The position numbers and the translations under genes were made by a program. This document shows, one piece after another, positions 1 to 8,576 of a stretch of DNA of 64,000 nt; positions within the stretch are counted from its first letter, which is position 1, and each line of letters starts with the position of its first letter. Source of the stretch: Arthrobacter globiformis NBRC 12137 (GTDB lineage Bacteria; Actinomycetota; Actinomycetes; Actinomycetales; Micrococcaceae); the NCBI RefSeq assembly GCF_000238915.1, contig NZ_BAEG01000083.1, positions 62,001 through 126,000 of the forward strand. Direction: 5' to 3'. The notes beneath the pieces are model-generated. The model searched no databases. It was not told the origin of the DNA and was given only the letters and a program-made list of their open reading frames with translations.

Positions 1-886
1 CGCCTTTTCCGCCCACCACGAGGGAGGCCGCCGCTGCCCCATACCGGACGGCGGCGGCGAGGCTGTCGCCGAGCACCAGACGCGCGGTCAGCGTGCCCAC
101 GAAGGCGTCGCCGGCCCCGGTCTGGTCCACCACGGCAGGTGCAGGAATGGCTTCGATCCAGGCCGACTCGGAGTCGCTCTCCAGCTGGATTCCCTCAGCC
201 CCGCAGGTCACGGCAACGTTGGCGGTGCCCAGCGAGCGCAGCCTCGCGGCGGCCTCCTGCGGCGAGGACGTGCCCAGCAAGGCGGACGTCTCCCCCGGGA
301 AGGAAGGCGTCACCAGGAAGGCCTGCGGTGCCAGCTCGACCACGGCCGCCGTCGCGTCCTCCACGGAGGTGAGCCGCGGCCGGTAGTTCGGGTCAAAGAC
401 AAAGCGGCTGGCAACCTCGGCGGCCTTGTAGACGGCGGCCCGGGACGAAGCCGAGATGGCGCACGCGATGCCCCCGGCAATCACAGCGCCGGCTGTGGCA
501 AACACGTTCGGGTCGACGTCGTCCGGCCCCAGCGTGGAGCCCACGCTGCCGCTGCGCGCGTAGGAGAACTCGCGCTGCCCGTCCGGGTCGCAGTGCACCA
601 AATACACGCCCTGCTGGCCCGGACGGAACTTCAGTAGCTCGGTGGAAATGCCTAGCTCGGCGATCCGGGCGGCGACCGCCTGGCCGAGGTCGTCGTCGGG
701 CAGTACTGCCAGCAGCGCGGTGCGGGCACCGGCCGCGGCGGCGGCCGCGGCGACGTTCAGGGCATCGCCGGAGATGCCCAGCTGCGCCGGAACGCCGTGC
801 CCGAACGGGACGTCGGTGGCCACCTCGAGGAGGATCTCCCCCATGGCGACGACGTCGAACGGCTGTGCTTCTGTCGGGTTACTCAC
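1..886 (-). CDS. PfkB-family sugar kinase (probable 2-keto-3-deoxygluconate kinase), C-terminus cut by window edge
   Basis: This gene reads leftwards off the window, so the C-terminus is missing. The start is a GTG whose bases overlap the TGA stop of the mannonate dehydratase gene (4-base overlap), giving [20 protein letters not shown]. The visible part has the ribokinase/PfkB pattern: an N-terminal GE(I/V)L strand, a glycine-rich GDALNVA segment, and near the edge the anion-hole/catalytic signature DQTGAGDAF, where the last Asp is the catalytic base of the family. Translational coupling to a D-mannonate dehydratase, whose product is 2-keto-3-deoxy-D-gluconate, makes KDG kinase (forming KDPG for the Entner-Doudoroff pathway) the most likely role. 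Another sugar-acid kinase specificity is possible. Family assignment is firm; substrate is inferred from context. Confidence 0.85.
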   Translation of the reverse strand, partial: MSNPTEAQPFDVVAMGEILLEVATDVPFGHGVPAQLGISGDALNVAAAAAAAGARTALLAVLPDDDLGQAVAARIAELGISTELLKFRPGQQGVYLVHCDPDGQREFSYARSGSVGSTLGPDDVDPNVFATAGAVIAGGIACAISASSRAAVYKAAEVASRFVFDPNYRPRLTSVEDATAAVVELAPQAFLVTPSFPGETSALLGTSSPQEAAARLRSLGTANVAVTCGAEGIQLESDSESAWIEAIPAPAVVDQTGAGDAFVGTLTARLVLGDSLAAAVRYGAAAASLVVGGKG

Positions 887-2094
887 CAGTCATGCACCGA
901 CCCGTCGAGCCGCCGGTTGATGGGCAGGTACTTGGGGTCGAACGGGAACGCGGCGGCCGCTTCCTCGTCGAACTGAACGCCGAGGCCCGGGGCGTCGCCG
1001 GGGTGCATGTAGCCGTCGGTGAAGGTGTAGGAAGTCTTGAACACCTCGTTGGCGGGGTCGCGGTGGCCCATGTATTCCTGGACGCCGAAGTTGGGGATGC
1101 TCATGTCCACGTGCAGCGCCGCGGCGAAGGACACCGGCGAGAGGTCACCCGCGCCGTGCGAGCCGGAGCGGACGCCGTACAGGTCCGCAAGCGAGAAGAT
1201 ACGGCGCAGGTGCGTGATGCCGCCGGCGTGCGAGACGGACGTGCGGATGTAGTCGATCAAGCGTTCGGTGATCAGCTGCTGGCAGTCCCAGATCGAATTG
1301 AATACCTCGCCCACGGCGATCGGCGTGGTGGTGTGCTGGCGGATCAGGCGGAACGCGGACTGGTCCTCGGCCGGCGTCGGGTCCTCGATCCAGAACGGGC
1401 GGAACGGTTCCAGCGAAGCGCCCAGCCGGCCAGCTTCAATCGGCGTCAGCCGGTGGTGGACGTCATGCAGGACGTGCACACCGTAGCCGAACTGTTCCCG
1501 CACGTGCGCCAACATCTTCGGCGCGAAGTCCAGGTACGCCGTCGTCTCCCACAGGTCCTCCTGCGGAATGTTGCCGCTGGCAGGCTCGTAGGTCTTGCCG
1601 TCCACCGGCCCGATCCCGTAGGTCTTCTCCAGCCCCGGCACCGCGGCCTGGGCGCGGATGGCCTTGTAGCCGAGGTCCAGGTGGTGCTGGAAGTCGGCGC
1701 TGAGGTCCTCCAGCGAGGAGCCGCTGGCGTGGCCGTAGACCATGACGCCCTCGCGGGCGGCGCCGCCCAGCAGCTCGTACACCGGCATGCCGGCGGCCTT
1801 GCCCTTGATGTCCCACAGTGCGACGTCAATCGCGGCGATCGCGGTCATGGTCACCGGGCCGCGGCGCCAGTAGGCACCCTTGTAGAAGTACTGCCAGGCG
1901 TCCTCGATGCGGCGGGCGTCGCGGCCGATCAGCAGCGGGCAGAGGTGCTCGGACAGGTAGGACGCCACAGCGAGTTCACGTCCGTTGAGGGTGGCGTCGC
2001 CGATGCCGGTAATCCCGTCCTCGGTTTCGATAACGAGCGTGACGTAATTCCGTCCTGGCGACGAAACCACTACGCGTGCGTCGGTGATCTTCAC
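883..2094 (-). CDS. manD: D-mannonate dehydratase ManD (enolase superfamily)
   Basis: About 403 residues, the usual length for the RspA/ManD branch of the mandelate-racemase group. It dehydrates D-mannonate (some members also D-gluconate) to 2-keto-3-deoxygluconate in the cytosol. The N-terminal capping domain begins [20 protein letters not shown]. The barrel carries metal-ligand acidic residues in [17 protein letters not shown] and VGEVFNS, and a late SHGAGD segment. I chose the GTG at 2094 (VKITDAR becomes MKITDAR), the conserved family start, preceded by AAAGGACC; an in-frame start at 2127 would add 11 unconserved residues. The 3' end overlaps the kinase start by 4 bases. It follows the transporter gene with a 15-bp-arm hairpin in between. 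Many ManD homologues have low activity, so D-mannonate as the true substrate is likely but not proved. Confidence 0.88.
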   Translation of the reverse strand: MKITDARVVVSSPGRNYVTLVIETEDGITGIGDATLNGRELAVASYLSEHLCPLLIGRDARRIEDAWQYFYKGAYWRRGPVTMTAIAAIDVALWDIKGKAAGMPVYELLGGAAREGVMVYGHASGSSLEDLSADFQHHLDLGYKAIRAQAAVPGLEKTYGIGPVDGKTYEPASGNIPQEDLWETTAYLDFAPKMLAHVREQFGYGVHVLHDVHHRLTPIEAGRLGASLEPFRPFWIEDPTPAEDQSAFRLIRQHTTTPIAVGEVFNSIWDCQQLITERLIDYIRTSVSHAGGITHLRRIFSLADLYGVRSGSHGAGDLSPVSFAAALHVDMSIPNFGVQEYMGHRDPANEVFKTSYTFTDGYMHPGDAPGLGVQFDEEAAAAFPFDPKYLPINRRLDGSVHDW

Positions 2095-2134
2095 TGGTGG
2101 GGTCCTTTTGTGTGTCGGGTTTTGCAAGTAGGTC

Positions 2135-2176
2135 GCAGCAGATGGCGTTATGAGCCCTCAGAACGCCATCTGCTGC
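2135..2176. repeat. Hairpin repeat GCAGCAGATGGCGTT between transporter and manD
   Basis: Perfect 15-bp inverted repeat (2135-2149 and 2162-2176) with a 12-base loop. No U-tract follows on either strand. The same core (GTAGCAGCAGAKGGCGTT) recurs in the larger palindrome at 44997-45044. It may act as an intra-operon attenuator or RNA-stability hairpin, or be a member of a dispersed palindromic repeat family. Confidence 0.7.
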
Positions 2177-2188
2177 TACTCAGTTGGG

Positions 2189-3598
2189 TCAGGAGAGAGA
2201 CGCGCGGTGGGTCGTGCCCACGCTGCCGTCGTCGGAGGGCTGCGAATCCAGTCCCCAATCCGCATATTCCTTGCCTCCGAGCCTGCCCGGGGCGGTCTCG
2301 GGCAGGAATGCGAGACAGACGACGCTGACAAGGATCAGCGCTGAGACGTAGATGGCGACGCCCGTCACCGAGCCGCCTCCAGCGGCGAGCAGAGCAGTGG
2401 CAACGACGGTGAAGGGACCGCTGGCGATCATGGCGCCGAACTGCCACACGATGGAGACACCGGTGTAACGGCCGCGGACCGGGAAGAGCTCGGGGTAGTA
2501 GGAAGCCTGAGGCGCGTAGGTTCCGGCGTGTCCCAAAGCCAGACCGGCGATGAGGATCGCAATGATGGGGAGAGGATCGCCGCTGGCAATGGCGTTGAAG
2601 GCAGGCCAGATCAAGAAGAGGTTCAGCACGGCAACGCCCAGGAAGATCTTCTTGCGCCCGAACCGGTCAGTCAGATGCCCCCAGATTGGGATCATGATGA
2701 GTTCGGCGATGATGGCGATGATGATGGCCTGGAGGACGAATGCCGAGTCATTGCCGAGGTGCTTGGAGTAGGCGACCAGGAAGACGGTGTAGAACGGGAA
2801 CACCGCGGCCTCGACGAACTTGGAACCCATGCCCAAAAGGACTTCACGGCGGCTCGTCTTGAAGATCACCTTTATCGGGGCCTGCTGTGAGGCAGCATTT
2901 TCCTTCACCGCTTTGAACGTCTCCGACTCATCAACGCGCAACCGGATGTACAGGCCGACAGCGACCACAACGATGCTGAGCAGGAACGGCACGCGCCAGC
3001 CCCAGAGGAGGAACTGCTCCTGGGACAGCTGGGTGGTCAGGAAAGCGAATAGGGCGGAGGGAACCAAATACGCCGCGGGAGATCCGAGCTGGACAAGGCT
3101 GGCGAAGAAACCCCTGCGGTTTGGTGGGGCAGCCTCAGCGGTAAGCAGTACCGCACCGCCCTGCTCGCCACCGACGCCAAACCCCTGCAGAAGGCGCACG
3201 ACAACAAGGATCACTGCCGCCCAAAGGCCAATGGTTTCGTAGGTCGGCAGGAGACCTATGGCAAAAGTGCCAAGACCCGTGATGAGCAACGTGTAGACGA
3301 GGGCCTTCTTCCGGCCGATCCGGTCGCCGATGATGCCCCAGACGATCCCGCCCAAGGGCCGGGCGAAGAACCCGACGGCGTAGGTCGAAAAGGCGGCGAG
3401 TGTTCCCAAAAGAGGGTCAATTTCAGGAAAGAAAATCTTGTTGAAGACGAGCGCCGACGCTGTTCCGTAGATGAAGAAGTCGTAGTACTCAGCCATCGTT
3501 CCGATGAATGACGCGGCTGCTGTGCGGCGGACCTTCTTCGGATCATGCGTGGGGGCCGCGGCGGGGGTGTTTGCCGCCGACGCTGTTGGGTCGTGCAT
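2189..3598 (-). CDS. MFS transporter, metabolite:H+ symporter (MHS) type
   Basis: This 469-residue, 12-helix permease has an N-terminal hydrophilic tail of about 25 residues, then a first helix region with FIGTMAEYYDFFIYGTASALVF, typical of the MHS family (KgtP/ProP/ShiA relatives). The MFS loop 2-3 signature is GRKKALVYT, repeated in the second half as FGRKKIFLG. It imports an organic acid or similar anion with protons across the cytoplasmic membrane. The start ATG has a good ribosome site (AAGGAAGAAGGAC). It is the first gene of a leftward unit with manD and the PfkB kinase, and is divergent from a GntR regulator. The cargo is therefore probably a sugar acid such as mannonate, gluconate or a uronate derivative. 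Substrate is inference. Confidence 0.88.
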   Translation of the reverse strand: MHDPTASAANTPAAAPTHDPKKVRRTAAASFIGTMAEYYDFFIYGTASALVFNKIFFPEIDPLLGTLAAFSTYAVGFFARPLGGIVWGIIGDRIGRKKALVYTLLITGLGTFAIGLLPTYETIGLWAAVILVVVRLLQGFGVGGEQGGAVLLTAEAAPPNRRGFFASLVQLGSPAAYLVPSALFAFLTTQLSQEQFLLWGWRVPFLLSIVVVAVGLYIRLRVDESETFKAVKENAASQQAPIKVIFKTSRREVLLGMGSKFVEAAVFPFYTVFLVAYSKHLGNDSAFVLQAIIIAIIAELIMIPIWGHLTDRFGRKKIFLGVAVLNLFLIWPAFNAIASGDPLPIIAILIAGLALGHAGTYAPQASYYPELFPVRGRYTGVSIVWQFGAMIASGPFTVVATALLAAGGGSVTGVAIYVSALILVSVVCLAFLPETAPGRLGGKEYADWGLDSQPSDDGSVGTTHRASLS

Positions 3599-3745
3599 TG
3601 CCAGTCCTTCTTCCTTGGAGGTTCTGATGGCCAGGAGGCCTTATAGGCGCCGCTTCGGCGCCAGCCTGAAAAGCGGGGAATCCCGATCACGCGACTTCAG
3701 TGCATTCGGGGGAATCTGCTTCCTCCTCGCGCTTTGCTGACTACC

Positions 3746-3774
3746 ATACAAGCACTACCATTCTAGTTTGTCAA
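3746..3774 (-). promoter_or_regulatory. Probable promoter of the transporter-manD-kinase unit, with direct repeats
   Basis: On the minus strand TTGACA (3769-3774) is followed after 17 bases by TTGTAT (3746-3751), upstream of the transporter start. A direct repeat ACTACCAT (plus strand 3740-3747 and 3754-3761) lies across the -10 and spacer and is a candidate binding site for the divergent GntR protein. The -35 is convincing, the -10 is weak. Confidence 0.45.
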
Positions 3775-3781
3775 CGATGGC

Positions 3782-3787
3782 TACACT
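3782..3787 (+). promoter_or_regulatory. -10 element TACACT of a leaderless GntR gene
   Basis: TACACT is followed by six bases and then the ATG at 3794. No purine-rich ribosome site is visible upstream, so the transcript probably begins at or next to the start codon. Confidence 0.45.
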
Positions 3788-3793
3788 GGATGC

Positions 3794-4525
3794 ATGGCAA
3801 CCGGCAAACCCGAAAAAGGGCAGTCTCCGCGGCTCTCCGTGCGGGACCAGACACTGGATACGCTCCGGCGTCGCATCATCTCCCTGCAGCTCCCTCCCGG
3901 CGAGCCGCTGTCCGAGAACGAGCTCGCCCAGGAACTGGGTGTCAGCCGGACGCCCGTGCGGGAGAGCCTCATCCTGCTGCGTGAGGAAGGGCTGGTGCAG
4001 GTCTTCCCGCAGATCGGTTCGTTCGTCTCGCTCGTGGATCTGGGACGGGTTGCAGAGGCCCAGTTTGTGCGCGAGGCCATCGAGTGTGCCTCCCTGAAGG
4101 ATGCCGTCGTTGACGCCGCAGGGCTTGCCGGGCTGCGGGAAATTTTGGCTGCCCAGCGGGACGCGGAATCCGCCGGCGACGTCGAGGAGTTCTTCCGGCT
4201 CGACGAGGACTTCCACCGCGAGCTGCTCCGGCTGGCGGGGCACGAGTCGGCGTGGACAGCGGTCAACTCGGCCAAGGCGCACCTGGACCGCGCGCGCCGG
4301 CTCAGCCTGATCGACACCCGGCCCGTGTCCACGCTGATTGAGCAGCACACCGCCGTGGTGGACGCGCTCGAAGCCAACAACCGCCCCGAAGCGGACAGCT
4401 CCCTGCGGGTCCACCTGCGCGGCGTCTTCGAGGACGTCAAGCGCATCCAGGCATCGTCGCCCGAGCTCTTCTCGGACGGCACAGCATCACGCCCGGTCCG
4501 CCGCAGCATCGCCCGGCTTTCCTAA
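3794..4525 (+). CDS. GntR-family (FCD subfamily) transcriptional regulator
   Basis: This 243-residue protein has a winged helix-turn-helix at about residues 17-80 (SENELAQELGVSRTPVRESL, then the wing with IGSFVSL). An all-helical FCD effector domain follows, with conserved DEDFHRELL and late His residues that in this family bind metal and small carboxylates. It is divergent from the sugar-acid transporter/manD/kinase unit, so it most likely represses that unit and responds to a pathway intermediate such as mannonate or KDG. The gene seems leaderless. The family call is firm; the regulon is inferred from position. Confidence 0.9.
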   Translation: MATGKPEKGQSPRLSVRDQTLDTLRRRIISLQLPPGEPLSENELAQELGVSRTPVRESLILLREEGLVQVFPQIGSFVSLVDLGRVAEAQFVREAIECASLKDAVVDAAGLAGLREILAAQRDAESAGDVEEFFRLDEDFHRELLRLAGHESAWTAVNSAKAHLDRARRLSLIDTRPVSTLIEQHTAVVDALEANNRPEADSSLRVHLRGVFEDVKRIQASSPELFSDGTASRPVRRSIARLS

Positions 4526-4532
4526 GCCCGTT

Positions 4533-4578
4533 CGGCCCGTCGGTCCGCTGGTTGGGCTTGTCGAAACCCGACGGGCCG
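4533..4578. terminator. Inverted repeat between convergent gntR and yceI genes
   Basis: Arms CGGCCCGTCGG (4533-4543) and CCGACGGGCCG (4568-4578) flank a 24-base loop holding GGTTGGGCTTGTCGAAAC. It lies between convergent genes and probably serves as a bidirectional terminator. The loop resembles a short dispersed element (a related GACAGGCTCGACCAAC occurs near 12840). Confidence 0.5.
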
Positions 4579-4582
4579 CTTG

Positions 4583-5128
4583 CTACTGCTGCTTCACCAG
4601 GGCCGCTTCAAGGTTGATCTTCACCTTGTCGCTGACCAGGAGTCCGCCTGCTTCCAGGGCGGCGTTCCAGGTCAGGCCGAACTCCTTGCGGCTGATGTCG
4701 GCCTCGGCCGAAAAGCCTGCGCGGGTGGCTCCGAAGGGGTCGACGGCCACGCCGGTGAACTCGACCTCCAGTTCAACCGGCTTGGTGATGCCCTTGATGG
4801 TGAGGTCGCCCGTCAGCGTGTAGTCCTCGCCGTCGCCGTCAATGTGCGTGCCCGTGAAAGTCATCTCCGGGTACTTCCCGACGTCGAAGAAATCCTCCCC
4901 CTTCACGTGCGCGTCACGGTTGGCGTCGCCGGAATCGAAGCTTGCGGTGCTGACGGTGGCATGCAGCGAAGAATCGGCCAGGGAGTCCCGCACGTGGGCT
5001 TCGCCGGTTGCTTCCCGGAACCGCCCGCGGACCTTGCTGATCCCGGCGTGCCGTACGCTGAAGCCGATCTCACTGTGGGACATATCGAGTGTCCAAATAC
5101 CGGGAGTCAGGCCTGCGGGAAGAGTCAT
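4583..5128 (-). CDS. YceI family protein
   Basis: This 181-residue protein matches the YceI/lipocalin-like beta-barrel family throughout: GIWTLDMSHSEIGFSVRHAGISKVRGRF at the N-terminus, a central DSLADSSLHATVSTASFDSGDANRDAHVKGEDFFDV, and DLTIKGITKPVELEVEFTG near the C-terminus. Family members bind isoprenoid-type lipids in a hydrophobic barrel, and many are linked to stress or acid tolerance. There is no signal peptide, so it should be cytoplasmic, as is common for actinobacterial members. A strong ribosome site (AAAGGAG) precedes the ATG. It is a single gene facing the GntR gene tail to tail. The exact ligand is unknown. Confidence 0.93.
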   Translation of the reverse strand: MTLPAGLTPGIWTLDMSHSEIGFSVRHAGISKVRGRFREATGEAHVRDSLADSSLHATVSTASFDSGDANRDAHVKGEDFFDVGKYPEMTFTGTHIDGDGEDYTLTGDLTIKGITKPVELEVEFTGVAVDPFGATRAGFSAEADISRKEFGLTWNAALEAGGLLVSDKVKINLEAALVKQQ

Positions 5129-5488
5129 GACGCATCTCCTTTGAAGGAAAAACCTGCTGGTCAGTGCGATTTCAACACTGGTTTAGCCCGGCGGTGAAGT
5201 CAAGGACGAGTAGCTTCATCGGGAGCGCATTCGAGCGGCAAGCGGACCCACCGGGAAGAACACATTCCTAGCCAATTTTCAGGAAACTTCTCTAGCCTAG
5301 GAACAGGCCCACCGCGTATCCCCCATCCGGGGTGGTCCTGCCGCTAGGAGAAGCCCCGCAAAGCCGTCAGGCAGTGCGGGGCTCTCTGCGTTTCGGGCAC
5401 GTCTCCCGCGTGGCACCGCCAGCTCCGTCGCGCCGGCCAGTACGATCGACCGTTGAATCGACGACCAGCGCCACGGGAGTAAACCGCC
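5129..5488. other. 360-bp intergenic region with hairpin; possible small RNA or attenuator
   Basis: No convincing protein gene. It holds a possible -10 TAGCCT (5293-5298), an imperfect GGCCCACC/GGTGGTCC stem (about 5306-5338), and a GC-rich hairpin AGCCCCGCA/TGCGGGGCT (5352-5360 and 5375-5383) followed by CTCTCTGCGTTT. Together these could be a short structured transcript of about 85 nt or the attenuated leader of the downstream nuclease gene. Confidence 0.3.
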
Positions 5489-6256
5489 TTGCATCAAGCA
5501 CCACCCCGCAAAAGAAACTGGTTTGCCGCTGGCGCCCTTGCCGCCGTCATCCTGGCCACCACCGCCTGCGGCGGGGTTATCAGCGCAACCCGGCAGCCGT
5601 CGTCGGACGCTGTCCCCGGCGGGTCAACCGGAAACGCACCGGGGTATGCCGTCAAGGCAGCCGACCTCCTCGCCACCCTGCCCGTCAAAGGCCGCGCCCC
5701 GAAAACCGGCTACGACCGGGAGAAGTTCGGTCCGGCGTGGTCGGACACGGACCACAACGGCTGCGACACCCGCAACGACATCCTGGCCCGGGACCTCACC
5801 AAGACCACGTTCAAGCCCGGAACGAAGAACTGCATCGTCCTGACCGGCACCCTCGCGGATCCGTACACCGCCACCAGTATCGCTTTCACCCGCGGCAGCA
5901 AAACCAGCAGCGCAGTCCAGATCGACCACGTCGTTGCCCTCAGCGATGCGTGGCAAAAGGGCGCCCAGCGCCTCAGCAAGGCACAGCGGACCGCGTTCGC
6001 CAACGATCCCCTCAACCTGCTCGCCGCTTCCGGTCCCGCCAACCAGCAGAAGTCCGACGGCGACGCCGCCACCTGGCTGCCCGGCAGCCGTGCCTACCGC
6101 TGCCCGTACGTCGCGCGGCAGATTTCGGTCAAGGCGAAGTACAAGCTGTGGGTGACGCAGGCCGAACGCACCGCGATGGCCTCGGTCCTGGCCCAGTGCG
6201 GCGGCACTGTAGCTGGAGGTACAGCGGCTGGAGGAACGGCGGCTGGAACCAAGTAA
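5489..6256 (+). CDS. Secreted HNH (DUF1524/GmrSD-type) nuclease lipoprotein
   Basis: 255 residues starting at TTG, preceded by GGGAGT at good spacing. Residues 1-27 form a lipoprotein signal: positive RKR, hydrophobic AAGALAAVILA, and a TTAC lipobox with Cys27. After a Ser/Gly-rich tether, residues 67-235 match the HNH family with DUF1524. They contain WSDTDHNGCDTRNDIL, the metal/catalytic pair IDHVVALSDAW (Asp146, His147), NDPLNLL and ANQQKSDGDAATWLP. The C-terminus is a short low-complexity Gly-Gly-Thr-Ala tail. Such proteins are predicted extracellular DNA nucleases, perhaps for nutrient acquisition or defence. No immunity protein is visible next to it. Family firm, role inferred. Confidence 0.88.
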   Translation: MHQAPPRKRNWFAAGALAAVILATTACGGVISATRQPSSDAVPGGSTGNAPGYAVKAADLLATLPVKGRAPKTGYDREKFGPAWSDTDHNGCDTRNDILARDLTKTTFKPGTKNCIVLTGTLADPYTATSIAFTRGSKTSSAVQIDHVVALSDAWQKGAQRLSKAQRTAFANDPLNLLAASGPANQQKSDGDAATWLPGSRAYRCPYVARQISVKAKYKLWVTQAERTAMASVLAQCGGTVAGGTAAGGTAAGTK

Positions 6257-6310
6257 CTGGAACCGTGTAGCCGGACCCGCCGCCCGGCGACCGGCCAGAC
6301 GGGCCGCTCC

Positions 6311-6610
6311 TCAGCCCTGCTCCGGCTCCACCTCCCCGGCGAACGGGTAGTCGTCCTCGTCGCTGCCAGGCGTGCCCGCGGCCTGCTCAATGGCGTCGGC
6401 CTCGGCAGCTTCCTCGGCGGAGAGATCCGGCGCCGCCGGCGGGCCGTTGGACCGCAGCGGGGTCCGCTGCTCCAGGGCGTCCGCCTCGGGAACGTCCTCG
6501 GGCAGCGGCCGCTGTTCCTCCTCCCCGAATTCCCCGCCCGCCGACTGGCGCTGCTCAAACGCGTCGACTTCCGGGACTTCGAGAGGTGTTTCGTCAGGCT
6601 GGCTGTTCAT
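6311..6610 (-). CDS. Small acidic protein with three PEADALEQ-type repeats, function unknown
   Basis: 99 residues, strongly acidic and without predicted membrane segments. Its visible feature is an eight-residue motif repeated three times: PEVDAFEQ, PEADALEQ and AEADAIEQ, roughly 30-40 residues apart and separated by disordered Pro/Gly/Glu stretches. The start has an excellent ribosome site (GCAGGAGG, 6 bases before ATG). I do not recognise a named family with certainty. The repeats look like short linear binding motifs in a disordered chain, which is speculation. It is monocistronic, facing the HNH gene tail to tail. Confidence 0.75.
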   Translation of the reverse strand: MNSQPDETPLEVPEVDAFEQRQSAGGEFGEEEQRPLPEDVPEADALEQRTPLRSNGPPAAPDLSAEEAAEADAIEQAAGTPGSDEDDYPFAGEVEPEQG

Positions 6611-6738
6611 GGATCCTCCTGCGGCTGGGTCGGTTGTTCCACGAGTCTGGCCCTACTCTACGACGACGGCAATGGGGGCCGCGTGCTGCCCAACCCCTAT
6701 GTGGAAAACTGCACGCGGCCGCGCATTGCTGCCCTACG

Positions 6739-7950
6739 TCAGCTGAGGTATCCGTTCGGGTTCAGCACGTACTTGGTGGCGGCGCCGGCGTCGAACTCGG
6801 CGTAGCCCTTGGGTGCGTCCTCCAGCAGGATCGGCTTCGCGTTGACGTTCTTGGCGATGTGCACGCGGTCGTTGAGGATGGCCATCATCAGCTGCCGGTT
6901 GTACTTCATCACCGGGCACTGTCCTGTAGTGAAGCTCAGTGACTTCGCCCAGCCCGTGCCGAGGCTCAGGCTCAGCGATCCCTTCTTGGCGGCCTCGTCG
7001 ATGCCGCCCGGGTCACCAGTGACATACAGTCCCGGAATGCCCAACGCCCCGCCGGCGGCAGTGATGTCCATCAGCGAGTTCAGCACCGTGGCCGGCGCCT
7101 CCTTGGCACCCTCGCCATGCCCTTTCGCCTCAAACCCCACAGCGTCCACGGCGCAGTCCACCTCCGGGACCCCCAGGATCTGCTCGATCTGCTCCGCCGG
7201 GCCGCCCTTGGTCAGGTCGACGGTTTCGCACCCGAAGCTGCGGGCCTGAGCCAGGCGATCGCCGTTCATGTCGCCCACAATTACGACGGCGGCACCCAGC
7301 AGATGCGCGCTCGTCGCCGCTGCCAGTCCAACCGGACCGGCCCCCGCGATGTATACGGTGGAGCCGACGCCGACCCCTGCCGTCACAGCACCGTGGAAGC
7401 CCGTGGGGAAGATGTCCGAGAGCATGGCGAGGTCCAGGATCTTCTCCATGGCCTTGTCCTTGTCCGGGAACTTGAGCAGGTTCCAGTCTGCGTACGGCAC
7501 CAGGACATAGTTGGCCTGGCCGCCCACCCAGCCGCCCATGTCCACATAGCCATAGGCGCTCCCCGGCCGGTCAGGGTTCACGTTGAGGCAGATGCCGGTC
7601 TTGCGCTCCTTGCAGTTCCGGCACCGGCCACACGAAATATTGAACGGCACTGAGCAGATGTCCCCGACCTTGATGAATTCGACGCCGGGCCCCACCTCCA
7701 CCACTTCACCGGTGATTTCGTGGCCCAGCACCAGGTCCGGTGGAGCTGTGGTCCGGCCGCGGACCATATGCTGGTCCGAACCGCAGATGTTGGTGGCCAC
7801 AGTTTTTATAATTGCTCCGTGGGGAACCTGGCGCCCCACGTTGGCCGGATTTACGCCCGGCCCGTCCTTGAGTTCAAAAGTGGGGTAGTCGATGTCGATG
7901 ACTTCCACCTGGCCGGGTCCCTTGTAGGCAACGGCTTTGTTCCCTTCCAT
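6739..7950 (-). CDS. fdhA: Glutathione-independent formaldehyde dehydrogenase (zinc-dependent MDR family)
   Basis: 403 residues from the ATG at 7950, chosen because AGGAGG lies directly upstream and MEGNKAVAYKGPGQVEV is the conserved family start; the longer open frame to 8109 is not supported. The catalytic zinc site is seen in NICGSDQHMV and GHEITGEV, and the structural zinc cluster is CGRCRNCKERKTGIC. The Rossmann NAD site is AGAGPVGLAAA. The long insertion and AVDAVGFEAKGHGEGAKEAPATVLNSLM are typical of the FdhA/PFDH branch, which oxidises formaldehyde (or dismutates aldehydes) with tightly bound NAD and no glutathione. It is a monocistronic, leftward gene that probably detoxifies formaldehyde. 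Confidence 0.92.
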   Translation of the reverse strand: MEGNKAVAYKGPGQVEVIDIDYPTFELKDGPGVNPANVGRQVPHGAIIKTVATNICGSDQHMVRGRTTAPPDLVLGHEITGEVVEVGPGVEFIKVGDICSVPFNISCGRCRNCKERKTGICLNVNPDRPGSAYGYVDMGGWVGGQANYVLVPYADWNLLKFPDKDKAMEKILDLAMLSDIFPTGFHGAVTAGVGVGSTVYIAGAGPVGLAAATSAHLLGAAVVIVGDMNGDRLAQARSFGCETVDLTKGGPAEQIEQILGVPEVDCAVDAVGFEAKGHGEGAKEAPATVLNSLMDITAAGGALGIPGLYVTGDPGGIDEAAKKGSLSLSLGTGWAKSLSFTTGQCPVMKYNRQLMMAILNDRVHIAKNVNAKPILLEDAPKGYAEFDAGAATKYVLNPNGYLS

Positions 7951-8273
7951 CTCTTTCCTCCTGGCGTCACGGACCCTTCCCGGTGAAGGGTCGGCGGTGA
8001 ATTCCTGAGTGATGTGATGCGCCCTCCAGGGCATTCCCTTGAAAGGCCGGACGGCGCCGTCGGGCCCTAAAGGTGGAGGGTCCTGCCAGTCTAGAACGGT
8101 GCCTGCCAAGGGTCCATGGGGCTCCTGCTAAGCCATGCCGGGCGACTACGGGGCAGATCCTGCAATTACGATAATTACGCAACACAATTGGGTCTTTTTG
8201 ATCCGGCGCATCGGGCCTACGTTGGGAACAGCGAGTCGCCCAGCCAGGGCGTCCGGAACCGTGGAGGAATCCC
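7951..8273. other. 323-bp divergent intergenic region
   Basis: No coding signal. It contains a small inverted repeat GACCCTTC/GAAGGGTC (about 7971-7989) in the fdhA leader and an AT-rich patch with a repeated AATTACG (about 8164-8179). A TACGTT hexamer (8218-8223) may be the -10 of the DUF1540 gene. Promoters for both divergent genes must lie here. Confidence 0.35.
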
Positions 8274-8576
8274 ATGAGCACGCATGTAGCCGATTGCAGC
8301 GTTACCAACTGCTCCTTCAACGACCACTCTGAATGCAACGCCGAGGCCATCACAGTTGGCGGCACCACAGACCACGCTTCGTGCGCCACCTTCATTGACA
8401 CGGGCACTCACGGCGGCCTTCCGAAGGTCCTTGCCGGTGTCGGAGCATGCCAACGGGCCGAATGCGTCCATAACAACCATCTGATGTGCAGCGCACCGGA
8501 AGTCCACGTCGGCCCCGGTCCGGACAACGCCGACTGCCTTACCTACTCCCACAACGGCAAGCAGCCGGTCACCTAA
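8274..8576 (+). CDS. Tandem DUF1540 cysteine-rich small protein
   Basis: 100 residues made of two copies of a DUF1540-like module. Copy 1 (about residues 7-42) has C-x4-C-x6-C spacing, AEAITVG and DHASCATF. Copy 2 (about 58-92) has C-x4-C-x6-C, APEVHVG and DNADCLTY. Each copy therefore keeps four Cys, consistent with a small metal-binding (zinc-type) domain, though the ligand and function of DUF1540 are not known to me. The start has GGAGGAATCCC upstream. It stands alone between divergent fdhA and the nuclease-helicase gene. Confidence 0.88.
   Translation: MSTHVADCSVTNCSFNDHSECNAEAITVGGTTDHASCATFIDTGTHGGLPKVLAGVGACQRAECVHNNHLMCSAPEVHVGPGPDNADCLTYSHNGKQPVT

Noticed and set aside
865-2328. Long open frame of 487 codons on the plus strand across manD
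   Set aside because: It is antisense to manD, with Arg/Val/Gly/His-rich composition and no domain pattern; a usual shadow frame in high-GC DNA.
5489-6256. Secreted HNH protein considered as a polymorphic toxin with immunity gene
   Set aside because: It has a lipoprotein signal but no toxin-delivery domain and no adjacent immunity-like gene; the next gene is on the other strand and unrelated in pattern.
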